This document shows, piece after piece, positions 24,106 through 36,068 of a DNA stretch of 64,000 bases; position 1 is the stretch's first letter; each line of letters begins with the position of its first letter. Origin of the DNA: Tubulanus polymorphus (Eukaryota; Nemertea; Palaeonemertea; Tubulaniformes; Tubulanidae); the NCBI RefSeq assembly GCF_964204645.1, contig NC_134029.1:5217001-5281000 (forward strand), in the 5' to 3' direction. The notes under the pieces were generated by a model. That model searched no databases. It was not told the origin of the DNA and worked only from the letters and a program-made list of their open reading frames with translations. The translations under genes and the position numbers were made by a program.

Positions 24106-25172
24106 CGTACACAACTGGTTCCTCGGAGCGGCGCTCCACTGTCACATTTACCATTAAATGTCGCCAGATCAAGTTACGAGCGTCCGTTCTTTTTGTGCCG
24201 ATAACAGTCGTCATCGACATAGATTCATTCGACAGCTCTCTTTCCCTCTCGTTCTCTCTCAATCCATTTCTCTTTTGCTGAGTAGGAAATATAGTTCAAG
24301 CTGCGATAAAAATAGTCATTAATTTCAGTGAATGTATATATGTAAATATACATTTTTAACGAAAGCCTAAATCCTGATAAACCTGAACAAACATTGATTA
24401 AACACTCAGTCCAATGAAATAAGTACGTAATGAACCATTTATCACCCTCTAAATAATCCAATAGCAAACGATTGGACGATTTGAGGCACTATTTGCCGTT
24501 TCATGATGTTAAATCGTCTAAAATATCTGCATCAAATTCAATTTTGCGGGAAAGTGCATCTTTTCGCTGGGAGACTATTCTGATTCGATATTGATAATTC
24601 CAACGCTGAAAACTCGTTCAAAATTTGAAACCACTTCGTTGTAAAATGATTCGAGGAGATTCTCACGGTCGAGATACGCGTCGAATCAAAATTAGAGTAC
24701 ATGAATTCTGCATAGCGAAATCGAAAGCGTTTTAGGTCAATACGTTTTCATCGGATACTGACTCCGATGGGTCTGAAGCATCCTTTTTCCTGGATTCAGT
24801 TGTTTCAAATCTACAGTTTGAACTAGTTCTAAAAACGAAGTTTATTTTGCTACTCTTAGAATTTAGGAGCAGTTCCCTCTAGAATTTACCGCCCTCAGAA
24901 TATTGAAATTGCCAATCAAAGGATTTCTGAAGTTGCTTGAGAATTACAGATTCCTGCTAGCTATCTAGCTGAGTTGTGTTGACAGTTCTTCCTCATAGAT
25001 ATTTATAGATAGTTCCTGCTTATCAATGTATCATTCGTTATTTTATTCAAATTCCTACCACGATTTGAATATCTCGTGAAATATCAGTGCCGACAGTTCG
25101 TAAAGCGATAAACGCTTGTTCTTTAGTCAATCGTGGTAAATTTACATAGATTCATCTAATGATTACTTAGTG

Positions 25173-25180
25173 TATATAAG
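25173..25180 (+). promoter_or_regulatory. TATA box, peptide gene copy 2
   Basis: TATATAAG in a block conserved with unit 1. Transcription probably starts about 30 bp downstream. A non-coding first exon then ends at 25256 before a GTAAGT donor, and the coding exon starts at 25348 after TCTATAG. Confidence 0.65.
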
Positions 25181-25204
25181 CTAGTCTGAATTTATAACAT
25201 TCAC

Positions 25205-25564
25205 TGGTCTTAAAGATTTCACTGCGAGGAAGCAACTAGAAAATAGCGAAATAAGTGTAAGTAATCGTCTTTTCAAATCACTGCAAAGGTTTTTGTTCTT
25301 TTTCACGAACTCATGTTGATATTTCGATTTATTTTCTATTTCTATAGAATAACGATGAGTCAAGCCGCAGTGATGTTTTTGGTTGTTTTCTTGTTCGTTA
25401 CGTTCGCCGCCGAAGTGCAAAGCTGTCAGAACCAAGCTGAAATGATCGCTTGTTACGTGTGCAATGCTCATGGCTGTCTGGAGTCGGGTGTAACCAACGA
25501 AGAATGTTGTGCAAATACTGAATATTACTTCAAATACTGTGGAGATTGTATGCCAGACATTTAG
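25205..25564 (+). CDS. small secreted cysteine-rich peptide
   Basis: The coding exon starts with ATG at 25355 and gives 69 residues; a 5'UTR exon (about 25205-25256) is inferred from the donor and acceptor. The start MSQAAVMFLVVFLFVTFAAE is a good signal peptide, probably cut near VQS-C. The mature part of about 47 residues has eight cysteines, including a CC pair and CGDC near the end, enough for four disulfides. I do not recognise the family; the spacing does not clearly match three-finger, defensin or EGF folds. It could be an immune effector, a toxin-like peptide or a signalling ligand. A broken copy lies in unit 1 and another in the inverted third block. Confidence 0.75.
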
Positions 25565-26352
25565 AAGTTGATGGAAAAAATACAGAAGACATTTTTGTCA
25601 TGAAAATTGCTTGAAAATGATTTTTCTACTTGGAAATGTTTTCCTTGAGTTTTCTCTATATGCCACGAAACTGTCCCATATTCCATATTTTATCTTATTT
25701 TTGAAATGGCACGATTTCTTTCGGGGACAGCTAATCCTGACGTAGGCGTAGCCATTAGCGATGTCACCAAAAAACGAGTAAAATTAGCGCTGGCGGATGA
25801 GAGGATTTTTCATGTGCCGGAAGGTAATTGTGTTGCGGCGCCTTTAACAGCAACCGAAAGGCAACCGCTTAAAAATCCCCGTAGGATTTCTTAGAATGAA
25901 TCTATTCAAAGGAGATTAAGATTGGCGATTGATATCAAATATCGTCCGCATTTAAGTCGAAATTGATTTTTAGATTTTGGTATTTACTTTAAATGTCGTT
26001 TGACATTATTCGCGATACTCGATAAGATAGACTAATTGGTAATTCGATCGATATAGTTCAAAACCGGGTCACCAGATTTTGATAATTATATTACTATCGA
26101 AAATCAACATCTCAGAAAGTTCATATGGTATGGTAGAATAGATTCTCGAGGATAAAATGGTCGTTAAAGATAGTCCGAAGGTATCTTTCTTTTTTTCAGT
26201 GACAGAAATAACAAACATATTTAGATTCAAATACATAACGTAATGTATTTTCTACTAATTTCAAGCCATTTGCGTATCGATCAATTTTTAGTTTTTTGCT
26301 TTCAAAAGATAGAAAATACAATTATCTATTTTGCTGTTTTCCGATTGCTCAG
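25565..26352. other. peptide-to-SLC23 spacer, first SLC23 exon not found
   Basis: The SLC23 exon at 26353 begins in phase 0 after a good acceptor, so an upstream exon with the start codon is expected. A Met-starting frame at 25706 followed by a GTAGGC donor at 25742 is one candidate, but its ATG is not kept in unit 1, so I do not assign it. No RNA gene was seen. Confidence 0.4.
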
Positions 26353-29300
26353 GATCGAGGGGCCCAAGCTGCCGAACTTGAACTTCTTTACAAAGAAAAA
26401 TATAGTAAATCGAATGGCTTTCCAGTGAACGAAAGTCCTGCTCAACAAGTGGATCGCACATCGGATTTATATTACACAATAGAAGAGTGTCCACCTTGGT
26501 ACACATCACTAATATTTGGATTCCAAGTGAGCATATATTTTTTCCATTTAGGGAAACCGGTTTTCTATATAAAAAGCGATATGTCCGTACGCCTCATATC
26601 TGTGTAGGTTGATATTTTACAACGGAGTCAAATTGAGGGGGGACATGGTCAATTTCAATCCGAAAAAATAGTTCACAAGCCTGTCGAAATGCCCATGTCA
26701 GATATATTATGGGGGGAAAAAGATTGAAGAACAAATTTAAATCATTGAGTGGCATCAATTTCAGCATTATGTAACATTGTTTGGTGGGACGATTAGTATT
26801 CCGTTGTTGCTAGCAGAACCTCTGTGTATGGGCAATGATGAGGTGGCAAAAAGTGAACTTATTGGAACTGTTTTCTTCATGGTCGGTATAGGAACGTTAC
26901 TTCAAACAGTATTTGGAACGAGGTATTTCCTTGCGATATTGATATGCTCTCCATATTGTATTTACACTAATGATAAAAAAATCATACATACTACAGTAAG
27001 GAATCGAACAAAATTGCGAACCTTAGTATGCCCTATTCTAACCTTGTAACAACCTAAACCGTCTACTCCTACGATCGTCAAGACAGCGAAGTGGGCTCAA
27101 TCTCAGTCTAAACCATTCGAATACCCGAAATACCCGAAAAAGCATTGAATATGTTAGAAAACTCTGCATAACACTCAGAACATTGTTTTCTTCTTCAGAT
27201 TACCAATCGTACAAGGTTGTTCAGTCGCATTTATAATTCCGACGTTTGCTATTCTATCGTTACCTAAGTGGAAGTGTCCTGGTCCTCGAAACGGTAAGCA
27301 GCAATCCTACTGCATAAAAGGTTAATGGTATCATTAAATCGGAACATCGCTAAACCTATTCATTTTGATCGTTGCGTAAACCAATAATTACCGACATAAA
27401 CGCATTCATTATGTTGCGATTTGTAGTAGTAAGTGGTCCGCTGACCAATGTGTCCAGTAATCTAATGGCTACTCAGAAGCTAATGGCTTCAAACCAGTCA
27501 TTCTTGAATGCAAACGAAACCAATCAAGTTTTGCTCTCTCCCACCGAAGTTTGGCAAAGTCGTATTCGTGAGGTAACGATTCTATAGAACTTTAGTTCTG
27601 GATTTTTAGCACTTGAAAATAGAAAGTTTGAAATTGCACGAAGCACGCGTCGATGACCTCTTTAATCAATTCAGAATTTTAACTCAACTGCTGCGTTTGC
27701 ATCATATAACGACGTCTCTAAAATTTCAGGTGCAAGGAGCAATAATCGGTGCATCCATGATCCAAATCGTGTTCGGATTTAGTGGAATAATGGGATTTAT
27801 ACTGCAGTTCATCGGCCCTATAGTTATTACTCCCACCATAAGTCTAGTCGGACTTTCATTGTTTGTACCAGCGGCGGAAATGGCATCTAAACAATGGTGG
27901 ATTGCGATATCGTAAGTGTAACGATATCATTCCAAATATACTCGAGGGTGCGGAATTTCTTGATGCAATAAGGTTTTACCTTATGTCCAGCAATTTAGGG
28001 CCTAGTAGTTCAAAAGTTGATTGAGAGATGAGTTTGACTCCATTAGGATGGATGCTATGTGTCATTTGTATTTTTGTAGGACGGTTATTCTGATAACGAT
28101 ATTCTCTCAATATATGCGTAACATATCGATACCTTGTCTCAAGTACGTCAAAGGTCAAGGTTGCACCAGAACGAGCGGTTTTTCTCTTTTTACGCAATTA
28201 CCGGTAAGCGATAACAATTTCCCTCTAATAATTTGATAAACATCTGGGGGTTCTCTGATAGAAAATACATATTCGAGAAAATGTCGACTAGCAGACACTT
28301 TTCCCATCACAATAATCTCGTTGACAACTAAACGCTCGAATCACAAAATTTCTTTCTTTGGGTGGAGGCACTGTTGTGCATCTTTTCAAGTGATTAGTTA
28401 TTCATATTCTATAGTGCAAAAGACTTTTTTTATCATTTCAGTTAACAAAAATACATGATCTTTCGAAATGCATCCAAGTTACTGTAAAAATAGCTACTAA
28501 TATTCCTATTTCAGTTGCTATTGTCGATCCTTATAATTTGGTTGATATGCTTCGTCTTGACAATAACTGATGTACTACCAAATGAACCTGATAGCTGGGG
28601 CTATGGAGCACGAACTGATACTAGATTATCGGTGATTACGCAATCTTCCTGGTTCAGAGTTCCGTATCCAGGTATTCGATAAATTTTTCATTGCAATCCC
28701 AGTTTGTCGATTTTTTAAGATTTCCAAATTCAAGATGACGTGGCTCATCGTACAAATGTAAAAATAAGATCATCGGGAATATTTTGTATTTTACGATATA
28801 GGTCAGTGGGGAATGCCTACATTTAGTGCAGCGGCAGTAGTGGGAATGGTATCTGGAGTATTGTCGTCGATGGTTGAATCCGTTGGTGACTATTACGCGT
28901 GTGCGCGATTATCGGGCGCCCCTCCACCACCAAAACACGCAATAAATAGAGGTACATAAACCTTTATACTGACTCAGAAACAGACAGAGTCACAGTGCGT
29001 GAGGATGGGGCCTTTTATATTTTATTTGTATCATTTCAGGCATAGGAATAGAAGGTTTGGCTAGTCTCTTAGCAGGAATTGTGGGTACTGGAAATGCCAT
29101 GACTTCTTATAGCGAAAATATCGGCACTATCGGAATCACTAAGGTATTTTTACTTGCAATAAAAGCCCTACTGCAAAGAAATACTTTATCATACGAAGAA
29201 ACTCACTCGAAATGTCATCTGCCAAAATGAATGTTTATGAATCTTTAAAATAACTGAATGTGTGGGCTTTTCTTTAGTCACAGGCAGAAAAGTGGCCGTT

Positions 29301-30479
29301 CCCCTGATAATGAATATGATAGGCGAGCTTTTATCTTCCTAGGTTGGAAGCCGACGCGTAGTTCAAACAGGGGCATTGGTGTCACTCATTTTCGGTATTC
29401 TGGGGAAATTCGGTGCTCTGTTTGTGACGATACCTGATCCGGTTATTGGTGGGATGTTTCTGATCATGTTCGGTACGACCTCGCGTAACCGAAGAAGTTC
29501 TCTATTGTTCTTCAACAAAGATCGTGAAATAAAACATGAAACATAACAAAAAACTCCACAATAGTTCTTATGATCATCCGATCCTCGAAAATTCATTTGT
29601 TTACATTATCATGTTTCATGTATTTTTAATACAGGAATGATCACAGCAGTTGGGCTATCAAATCTACAATACGTTGATATGAATTCAACTCGTAATATCT
29701 TCATCGTTGGAGTCTCCATATTTTCTGGATTAACTCTACCACATTGGCTGAACACTTATCCTGGTGCTATCAATACTGGTAAAAGTCTAGACATTTTATT
29801 CTATTTCGAATCATTAGATTTGGTTTGAGTGGAAGTTTTATTTCATATATCTAAACATTGTCCTTTATTAGATGTATTTGTCCATTTAACCAGTATATTT
29901 AAGCCATGATTAAGCCAGAATAATGATATCAGATATTCAATCAATTATAGGTGCACCAATAGTTGATCAGATATTCACTGTTCTGCTTTCTACATCGATG
30001 TTTGTCGGAGGATTTCTTGCATTTTTCTTAGACAACACAATACCAGGTTTGTCATTTGTTACAATGACCTCCAGTTCGTCCAATTCTAAAGTCCAAATTA
30101 GAACAAGTAGCGAACTTAATTTGCATTTATTCTACTAGAACTGCGGAACTGGATCCATGAAACTTATATATTTCATTTTTTACAAGTTTTTACCATTCCG
30201 CTCGGCCCTCTATTTTCTAATATTCCAGGTACACTCGCAGAAAGAGGTTTGGATAAATGGTGCAATGAAAGCAGCGAAACTGGAGATACTGAAATTGACA
30301 ATGAAGGAAACTCGTCAACGTATGATTTTCCATTAGGAATGAATTTAGTAAGGAAGCACAGATGGACACGGTATGTTCCGTTCTGTCCAACGTATGGCGT
30401 AGAGACGAATGATGAACAACTGAAAGTTATCGGAGATGATCGCGATGAAATAAGAAGATCAAGCGTAGTGACAGTTTAA
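26353..30479 (+). CDS. SLC23 nucleobase/ascorbate-type transporter, intact copy 2
   Basis: Thirteen exons: 26353-26526, 26765-26922, 27199-27293, 27427-27572, 27730-27911, 28080-28203, 28515-28671, 28802-28951, 29040-29143, 29343-29472, 29635-29778, 29951-30046 and 30229-30479. Phases agree throughout, giving 636 residues without the missing first exon. Family marks: [41 protein letters not shown], the [12 protein letters not shown] signature segment, [20 protein letters not shown] and [11 protein letters not shown]23 proteins are multi-pass symporters for ascorbate (SVCT) or nucleobases; the substrate cannot be decided by eye. The acceptor of the fourth exon (27427) is the least certain border. 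An AATAAA signal follows at 30490. Confidence 0.9.
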
Positions 30480-30489
30480 CCTTAGCCAA

Positions 30490-30495
30490 AATAAA
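30490..30495 (+). terminator. polyadenylation signal after SLC23
   Basis: AATAAA 11 bp after the TAA stop of the intact SLC23 gene. It is unusually close to the stop, so the 3'UTR would be very short. Confidence 0.55.
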
Positions 30496-30928
30496 GTATA
30501 TCCACAAAAGCACAGTATCTTTATTTTTTTCATTTTCACCAATCTATCGTGTAATAACGAATTCGGCCGGGAGAACTACCATCTCGTAATAAGATCTGAA
30601 ACTCACTGCCTGGCCCATATGGACCACGTTCTTTAAGCTCTCAATTTCCCCTTAAAACATAATGTTATTATATTATCACATATTTTCTAATGAAATTGGA
30701 TGGGATATTAATGAAAATGCCAATATCAGAATACAACGGCATTTCTGATCCCATCCCAAATCTGCGAAAACAACCCAAGCTTTTTAAACTTGAAGTGCTG
30801 AAGCCTTCTGGAAGCAGATGCAAGTGTACAAGAAATAGCCGATACACTGTAGTTTAAGACATATTGCAAACTTCGAAGGACAGCATATATTATCATATCT
30901 TCGGTTGATTTATTCTAATCATTTGCGT

Positions 30929-31109
<181 letters not shown>

Positions 31110-31895
31110 CACGATTTGAGCGGCAGTATCAAGGACCAAAATAACGGTATCGACCTGGTTCGGGCAACATCATATGGTATTCAGTCAATGATATAATCTT
31201 ACTCAGCTGTCTACGAAGGATCAGTGATATCCGATTGTTCGAATCCTCTTATCTTTTCATGCGATTCATCAGACTTTTTAAAGTCACGTCATATGGAGCG
31301 AAGTTCTTGATCATCCAGTCAGTGACATCAAACATCTTGGCTTAGATCAATCACTTCGAATTAGCAAGGATTATGAATAGCTGAATTCTATTGATATTCG
31401 ATATCGAGTTTGCGATGAATAGTAATTAAAATAAAAATGAAAATAATAATTAAACCGGCCTCCAACTGATGTTACTCCTCTGTGAAATTTATCGATAAGC
31501 AATAACTTCAAATTCTAATGCTATATCAACAGTAACAGTTGTCACGGCCCACAGAGCTTAAACAATGGAACATGTGTGAAAGACAAGCAAGGCACTTTTG
31601 CTATGAAAATGACTCCGAAATCATGGAATAAATTATAGGAGTTACAAACGTAGAAATAGTTGGAGTAACAAAGGTAAGAAAAAATGAATTTAGTCGTGAA
31701 CAGAGAAACATATACAGTATGCGTTAGAAATGGTACCTTTATGAACTATCAATTTTTCGCAATGTTGGCTCATATACATACAAGCCTCAGGTCGACCACG
31801 ATTCTGAGAGGGTTTGCCGGTTTTTTTTTTAGTCTGGAATTTTCGTAGGAAATACGTGTGTATCATGTTTTATTTCTTTGTATAATCTAGTCGCC

Positions 31896-34800
31896 ATGCA
31901 GCGAATTCAGTTTTACGCGATCGTATGTACTCTATGGCTCATCGCTTCCAAAATTCTCGCCGACGACAACAGAAGGAACGGTCATGAAACAAACAGAGGA
32001 AATGCCTTGCAATATTTCGACGATTTAAAGTCGCTTGAAGGAATTCTTAAAAGGTTGAATACAAAGTTTCATTGCCTGGTTTCGGAAAAATCTACTCAAC
32101 CCTATGGCATTGAAAAGATACGTAAGTGCCTGATGTATTCGGGAATGTAACAAGCTTAAGTGACAAAACAGCAAAGAACTTTTGTTTCAAAGTCTTCGTC
32201 CTACATACATTCTTTCGTTCGGTTTTAGTGTCGGAAAAAACTGCGAAATCACTGATAAAAACATCTGAACACTTAGCGACAGCGCTCTCCCGGTGGACTT
32301 CATTGATTCAGTACAACTTACATTCAAATACTAAAAACCAGCTTATCAAAGAGATTGTAAGTTCTACATAGTTTACCAATACAAAATCGTAAGAAAGAAT
32401 CTTATGTTACTTTTAATGTAATTACAGCAACCATATTTCAATGATATCAGCGTTAAATGTGACTCGGTCATGTTTAGTCGACTGTCGTTCTTCAATGCAT
32501 CCAGATTATCCAAATCTACTCGACGCTTATTCAACGCCAGCCTAGGATATTTCAGAGATAATCCCCCGAACCAGGCCCTACAGTAAGCGAATCTCTCTTA
32601 CCTACACCACTGTATTGTGACGATTGGAACTCGCGTAATATGCAAAATAGAGATGCCATTTTCGACCGTAAATTCTAACCTGAGCGACAACAACAAAATC
32701 AATATGTAATTGCATTTTCAGACGTGCTTCGGAACTAGCGAAAAATATTTCGGAAATCTACGAAGCCGCGCGTGTCTGTCTTGAAGGTCGGTGTTTAGAC
32801 ATAGACGAGATACAGGTCGTATTACAAAAAACAACCGATTACGACAAAGCTCTCTTCATATGGCAAAAATGGCGGAACGAAACGGGTAGAAAAATGAGGA
32901 AACCTTTTGAAGAACAGATGTCTCTCTATAGACAAGGTAATAAGATGCAAGGAAGCTGGTCCGCGAATAATTCGAAATGACGTAAACTCGCTGAATTTCA
33001 TGAAATATGAGACACATTTTTTACCGTTACTTTCAGCCAACCACGATCCATCGCGATATTGGAACGCAAAATCGATACATGAACCGGATGTCCCCGACGT
33101 CGTCACCAGACTCTGGACTGAAATATCACCTTTCTACACAGAATTACATGCTTACGTGCGTCACCATTTGATTAAGATGTATCCTGGAAAACTAAAGCGT
33201 AATGAACCAATTCCAGCCCATCTATTCCGTATGTTAAACTCTTTTTCTTCCCTATTCAAGTTCATCGCGTTGATGTGAATTTTTCAAGCTCCTTTCATAC
33301 AGGATCATATGGTGGCTGATAAGGGCCATAGCGTAAAATTCCTGGTATGTAAATGAGGGCGCCAGAACGCCAGAACGCCAAAACGAAAAAAAACGTCCAA
33401 TTTTCTCTAAAAGTTCGTTTTGGCGCGCCAAAACAAAGAAAATTTCGTTTTGGCGCGCCAAAACAAAGAAAATTTCGTTTTGGCGCGGTTATTTCCGTTT
33501 TGGCGCCTCCGCCAAAACAAGCATTCAACCACAGTAAAATTATTTTTCAATTTGGCGCGTTGATCTTGTGTGTAATTTGCATAAATTTGCATATATGAAA
33601 ATATTTTACGTATATATAGAATTATTTTACGTGGTTTAAAGTTCGTTTTGGCGGGGGCGCCAAAACGAAAGTTCGTTTTGGCGCCACGGAATATTCTCCG
33701 TTTTGGCGCGCCAAACGAACTTTTAGAGAAATTTCGACGTTTTTCGTTGTTTTGGCGTGGGCGCCAAAACGAAAGTTCGTTTTGGCGGGGGGGGCCAAAA
33801 TGAAAGTTCGTTTTGGTGGGGGCGCCAAAACGGAATTTTCTTTGTTTTGGCGCGCCAAAACGAACTTTCAGAGAAAATTGGACGTTTTTTTTTTGTTTTG
33901 GCGTTCTGGCGTTCTGGCGCCCTCATTTGTGTACCAGGAACTTTACGCTATGGCTCTTATCAGCCACCATAGGATCATGGATGCAAGTCTAAGTCCCTTG
34001 TGGAACCATTGTACAAAACTGATCAAAGAATTGGATTATCCAATCATTTTGAATTTCAAATTACCTTACTGTTATCGGGCTTTCGTTATTGCTTATACTC
34101 AGTGTTTTGGAACAGACACAACGGCGTTTCTGTTGTTTTATACAGGAGAGATGTACGCTATGAATTGGGACATGTTAACGCATGAAATGTTGCCTTTTCC
34201 AAAAAGTAAAAGTCCAGACTTCTCAGACGAAATCAAACGCATGAATCCTTCGCCAACTGGTATTTTCAAAATGGCCGAAGATTTCTTCACGTCAATTGGA
34301 ATGCCAGCAATGACTAAGAAATTCTGGAAGTACAGTCATCTGGAACAACGCAAAGATGGCGGGCACATCAGTTGTCACGGGACGGCATGGGACATGGATT
34401 CAAAAAAGAAGGACGACTACAGGTCTAAAAACAAATCTTGACACTGAAAATAAATCTTTACATTGATGAATAATTATGGTGAAATTGTAAAACTGATAGC
34501 AATTGTAACATTAAAGATAGAATGGTAATTGTAATTTTCTATTGTTGTATAGGATATTATTTTGCGCAAAGCCAAACATGATGAGTTTTCAAACCGCCCA
34601 CCACGAGATGGGACACATCCAGTACTACATGGCATATAAGAATCAGCCTTTAAAGTTCCGTAGATCTGGAAACTCGGCATTCCACGAAGCGACCGGAGAT
34701 ACTGTGACGCTTTCAGCAATGAGCTTGAATCATCTGCACGCGTTGAAAATCTTCCAAGATTATAATGCTACCGATGAGGGTAAGTTTTGTAGAAAGAAAT

Positions 34801-35697
34801 GTTTTAAATCAAATCAGCATTTTTAGTAAAACTTTAAATCGAAGGTTCATATTTATAGGAACTAATATCAACTATTTGTTTAATATGGCTATGGTGAAAT
34901 TACCCTTGTTGCCGTTCGCGATGTCTTTAGCCACATGGAGATGGGGCGTGTATAACGGCACAACGCCTCTCGGCAAATTGAACAGTGAATGGTGGCAGAT
35001 ACGGTAATTTCATCATTTTACATGTAAATATATCCGCAAAAAACCTTCAATAATGGCCTCCGTCGATGTCGTGTGCTATCACGCATTCTCTTAGTTACAC
35101 AAGATCAGAATCTCTTATTCTAGGAAGAGGTTCCAAGGTGTCGCCGCACCTGTCTCCAGGTCGGAAGATGATTTCGACGCCGGCAGCAAATACCACATTG
35201 CTTACGAGAATAAGTATATAGTGTAAGATGATCATTCAATCATTATCTAAACATCGACAACTTTAACCCAAGCCAAAGGGTATAATATGATATTATATGA
35301 AATTTGATTTTCTTTTTTTCTGATTTCGTAGGTATTTCCTTTCCGTTGTATTGCAATTCGAATTTTACCAATCGCTTTGCAACGTATCGGGCCACGCTGG
35401 CCCTTTGCATCAGTGCGACTTCTATCAATCGAAAAAGGCCGGGAGAAGGTTCAGGTACCACACAAAAACGAAATCAAGAAGAAGTTTAAGCTGAATTCAG
35501 GTTCTTCAATTCAATGTTTCGTTTTTGTTTTCAGTGACTTCCTGAAACTAGGGGCAAGCGTCCCGTGGAAGAGAGCTAAAGAAGAATTCACCGGTTCATC
35601 CGATATCGAGGCAACATCTTTGTTAAGCTATTTCCAACCGTTATACAATTGGCTTCACCAGTACAATAGCGAAAATGGTGTTTACGTAGGTTGGTGA
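31896..35697 (+). CDS. angiotensin-converting enzyme-like M2 peptidase
   Basis: Eleven exons: 31896-32121, 32229-32356, 32428-32582, 32722-32936, 33037-33228, 34146-34422, 34553-34779, 34859-35003, 35124-35222, 35332-35454 and 35535-35697. They total 1950 nt, or 649 residues, with consistent phases. M2 enzymes are zinc dipeptidyl carboxypeptidases. A signal peptide ([19 protein letters not shown]) starts the protein. HEMGH lies at residues 415-419 and the third zinc ligand Glu443 in FHEATGD, at the usual 28-residue spacing. The substrate-binding Lys/His pair (SKYHI) and catalytic Tyr (YIVYF) are present. The usual Arg of YIRYF is Val here (about residue 555). There is one catalytic domain, ending YVGW with no membrane anchor, so it is probably secreted. 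The donor after 34422 (GTCTAA) is weak. Confidence 0.92.
33309..33970. mobile_element. palindromic foldback element with 8-bp target duplication
   Basis: The ends are ATGGTGGCTGATAAG and CTTATCAGCCACCAT. The flanks are a perfect direct repeat AGGATCAT (33301-33308 and 33971-33978). The arms continue inward as near-complementary sequence. The core is an array of TTTTGGCGCGCCAAAA-type palindromes separated by short variable stretches. It lies in intron 5 of the ACE-like gene. No transposase is encoded, so it is non-autonomous. The 8-bp duplication is a feature shared by hAT-type elements, but the terminal bases do not look like canonical hAT ends. Confidence 0.9.
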
Positions 35698-35701
35698 TGT
35701 A

Positions 35702-35707
35702 AATAAA
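35702..35707 (+). terminator. polyadenylation signal of ACE-like gene
   Basis: AATAAA five bases after the TGA stop; a second AATAAA follows at about 35727. Confidence 0.5.
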
Positions 35708-35829
35708 ACGTTTAAGATGCAACAGAATAAAACTCCTCGTTGTCTTGTTTGTTTTTACGACGTAGTTACTGACCTCTGAAATTTACCATGAAATTTACCT
35801 CAACGCAATATTACCTCAACGCCATTATT

Positions 35830-36060
35830 ATGGTGGCAGATTCGGGCCTTACTAAAAAATTTTTCTGTACGGCTAAAGCAACTATAAAAAATTTTTCACA
35901 CTGGCCCGTTTTATCAAAGGTTTTGAATTCTCGCACGAGAAAACCAAACTTTTTGAATTCTCGCGCGAGAAAACTAAAAAACGGGCCAATGTGAAAATTT
36001 TTTTATCGTTGCTTTAGCCGTACAGAAATTTTTTTTAGTATGGCCCGAATCAGCCACCAT
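35830..36060. mobile_element. 231-bp MITE sharing ends with the intron-5 element
   Basis: The ends are ATGGTGGCAGATTCGGGCC and GGCCCGAATCAGCCACCAT. The arms of about 90 bp pair almost fully, around a core of GAATTCTCGCGCGAGAAAA repeats. The first twelve bases match the element at 33309 with one difference. The flanks CCATTATT and ACATTATA agree at six of eight positions, consistent with an 8-bp target duplication. Confidence 0.85.
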
Positions 36061-36068
36061 ACATTATA

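Larger units (their letters stand above)
22312..30480. repeat. tandem segmental duplication, unit 2 (GPCR-peptide-SLC23)
   Basis: Second copy of the three-gene block, starting directly after unit 1. All three genes appear intact. It lacks the 2.2 kb foldback element and the extra 1.1 kb in the GPCR intron. The right edge is placed at about the end of SLC23 because nothing homologous beyond that point was seen in unit 1. Confidence 0.88.

Noticed and set aside
25706-25894. 62-codon frame as the missing first SLC23 exon
   Set aside because: The start codon is not conserved in unit 1 and the proposed donor is weak; left unassigned.
33400-33900. Regularly spaced palindromes resembling a CRISPR array
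   Set aside because: Animal DNA, irregular repeat and spacer lengths, no cas genes, and the array lies inside a foldback element with target duplication.
33295-33972. Many overlapping frames with [10 protein letters not shown]-like repeats in the ACE intron
   Set aside because: They arise from the palindromic transposon core and read similarly on both strands.
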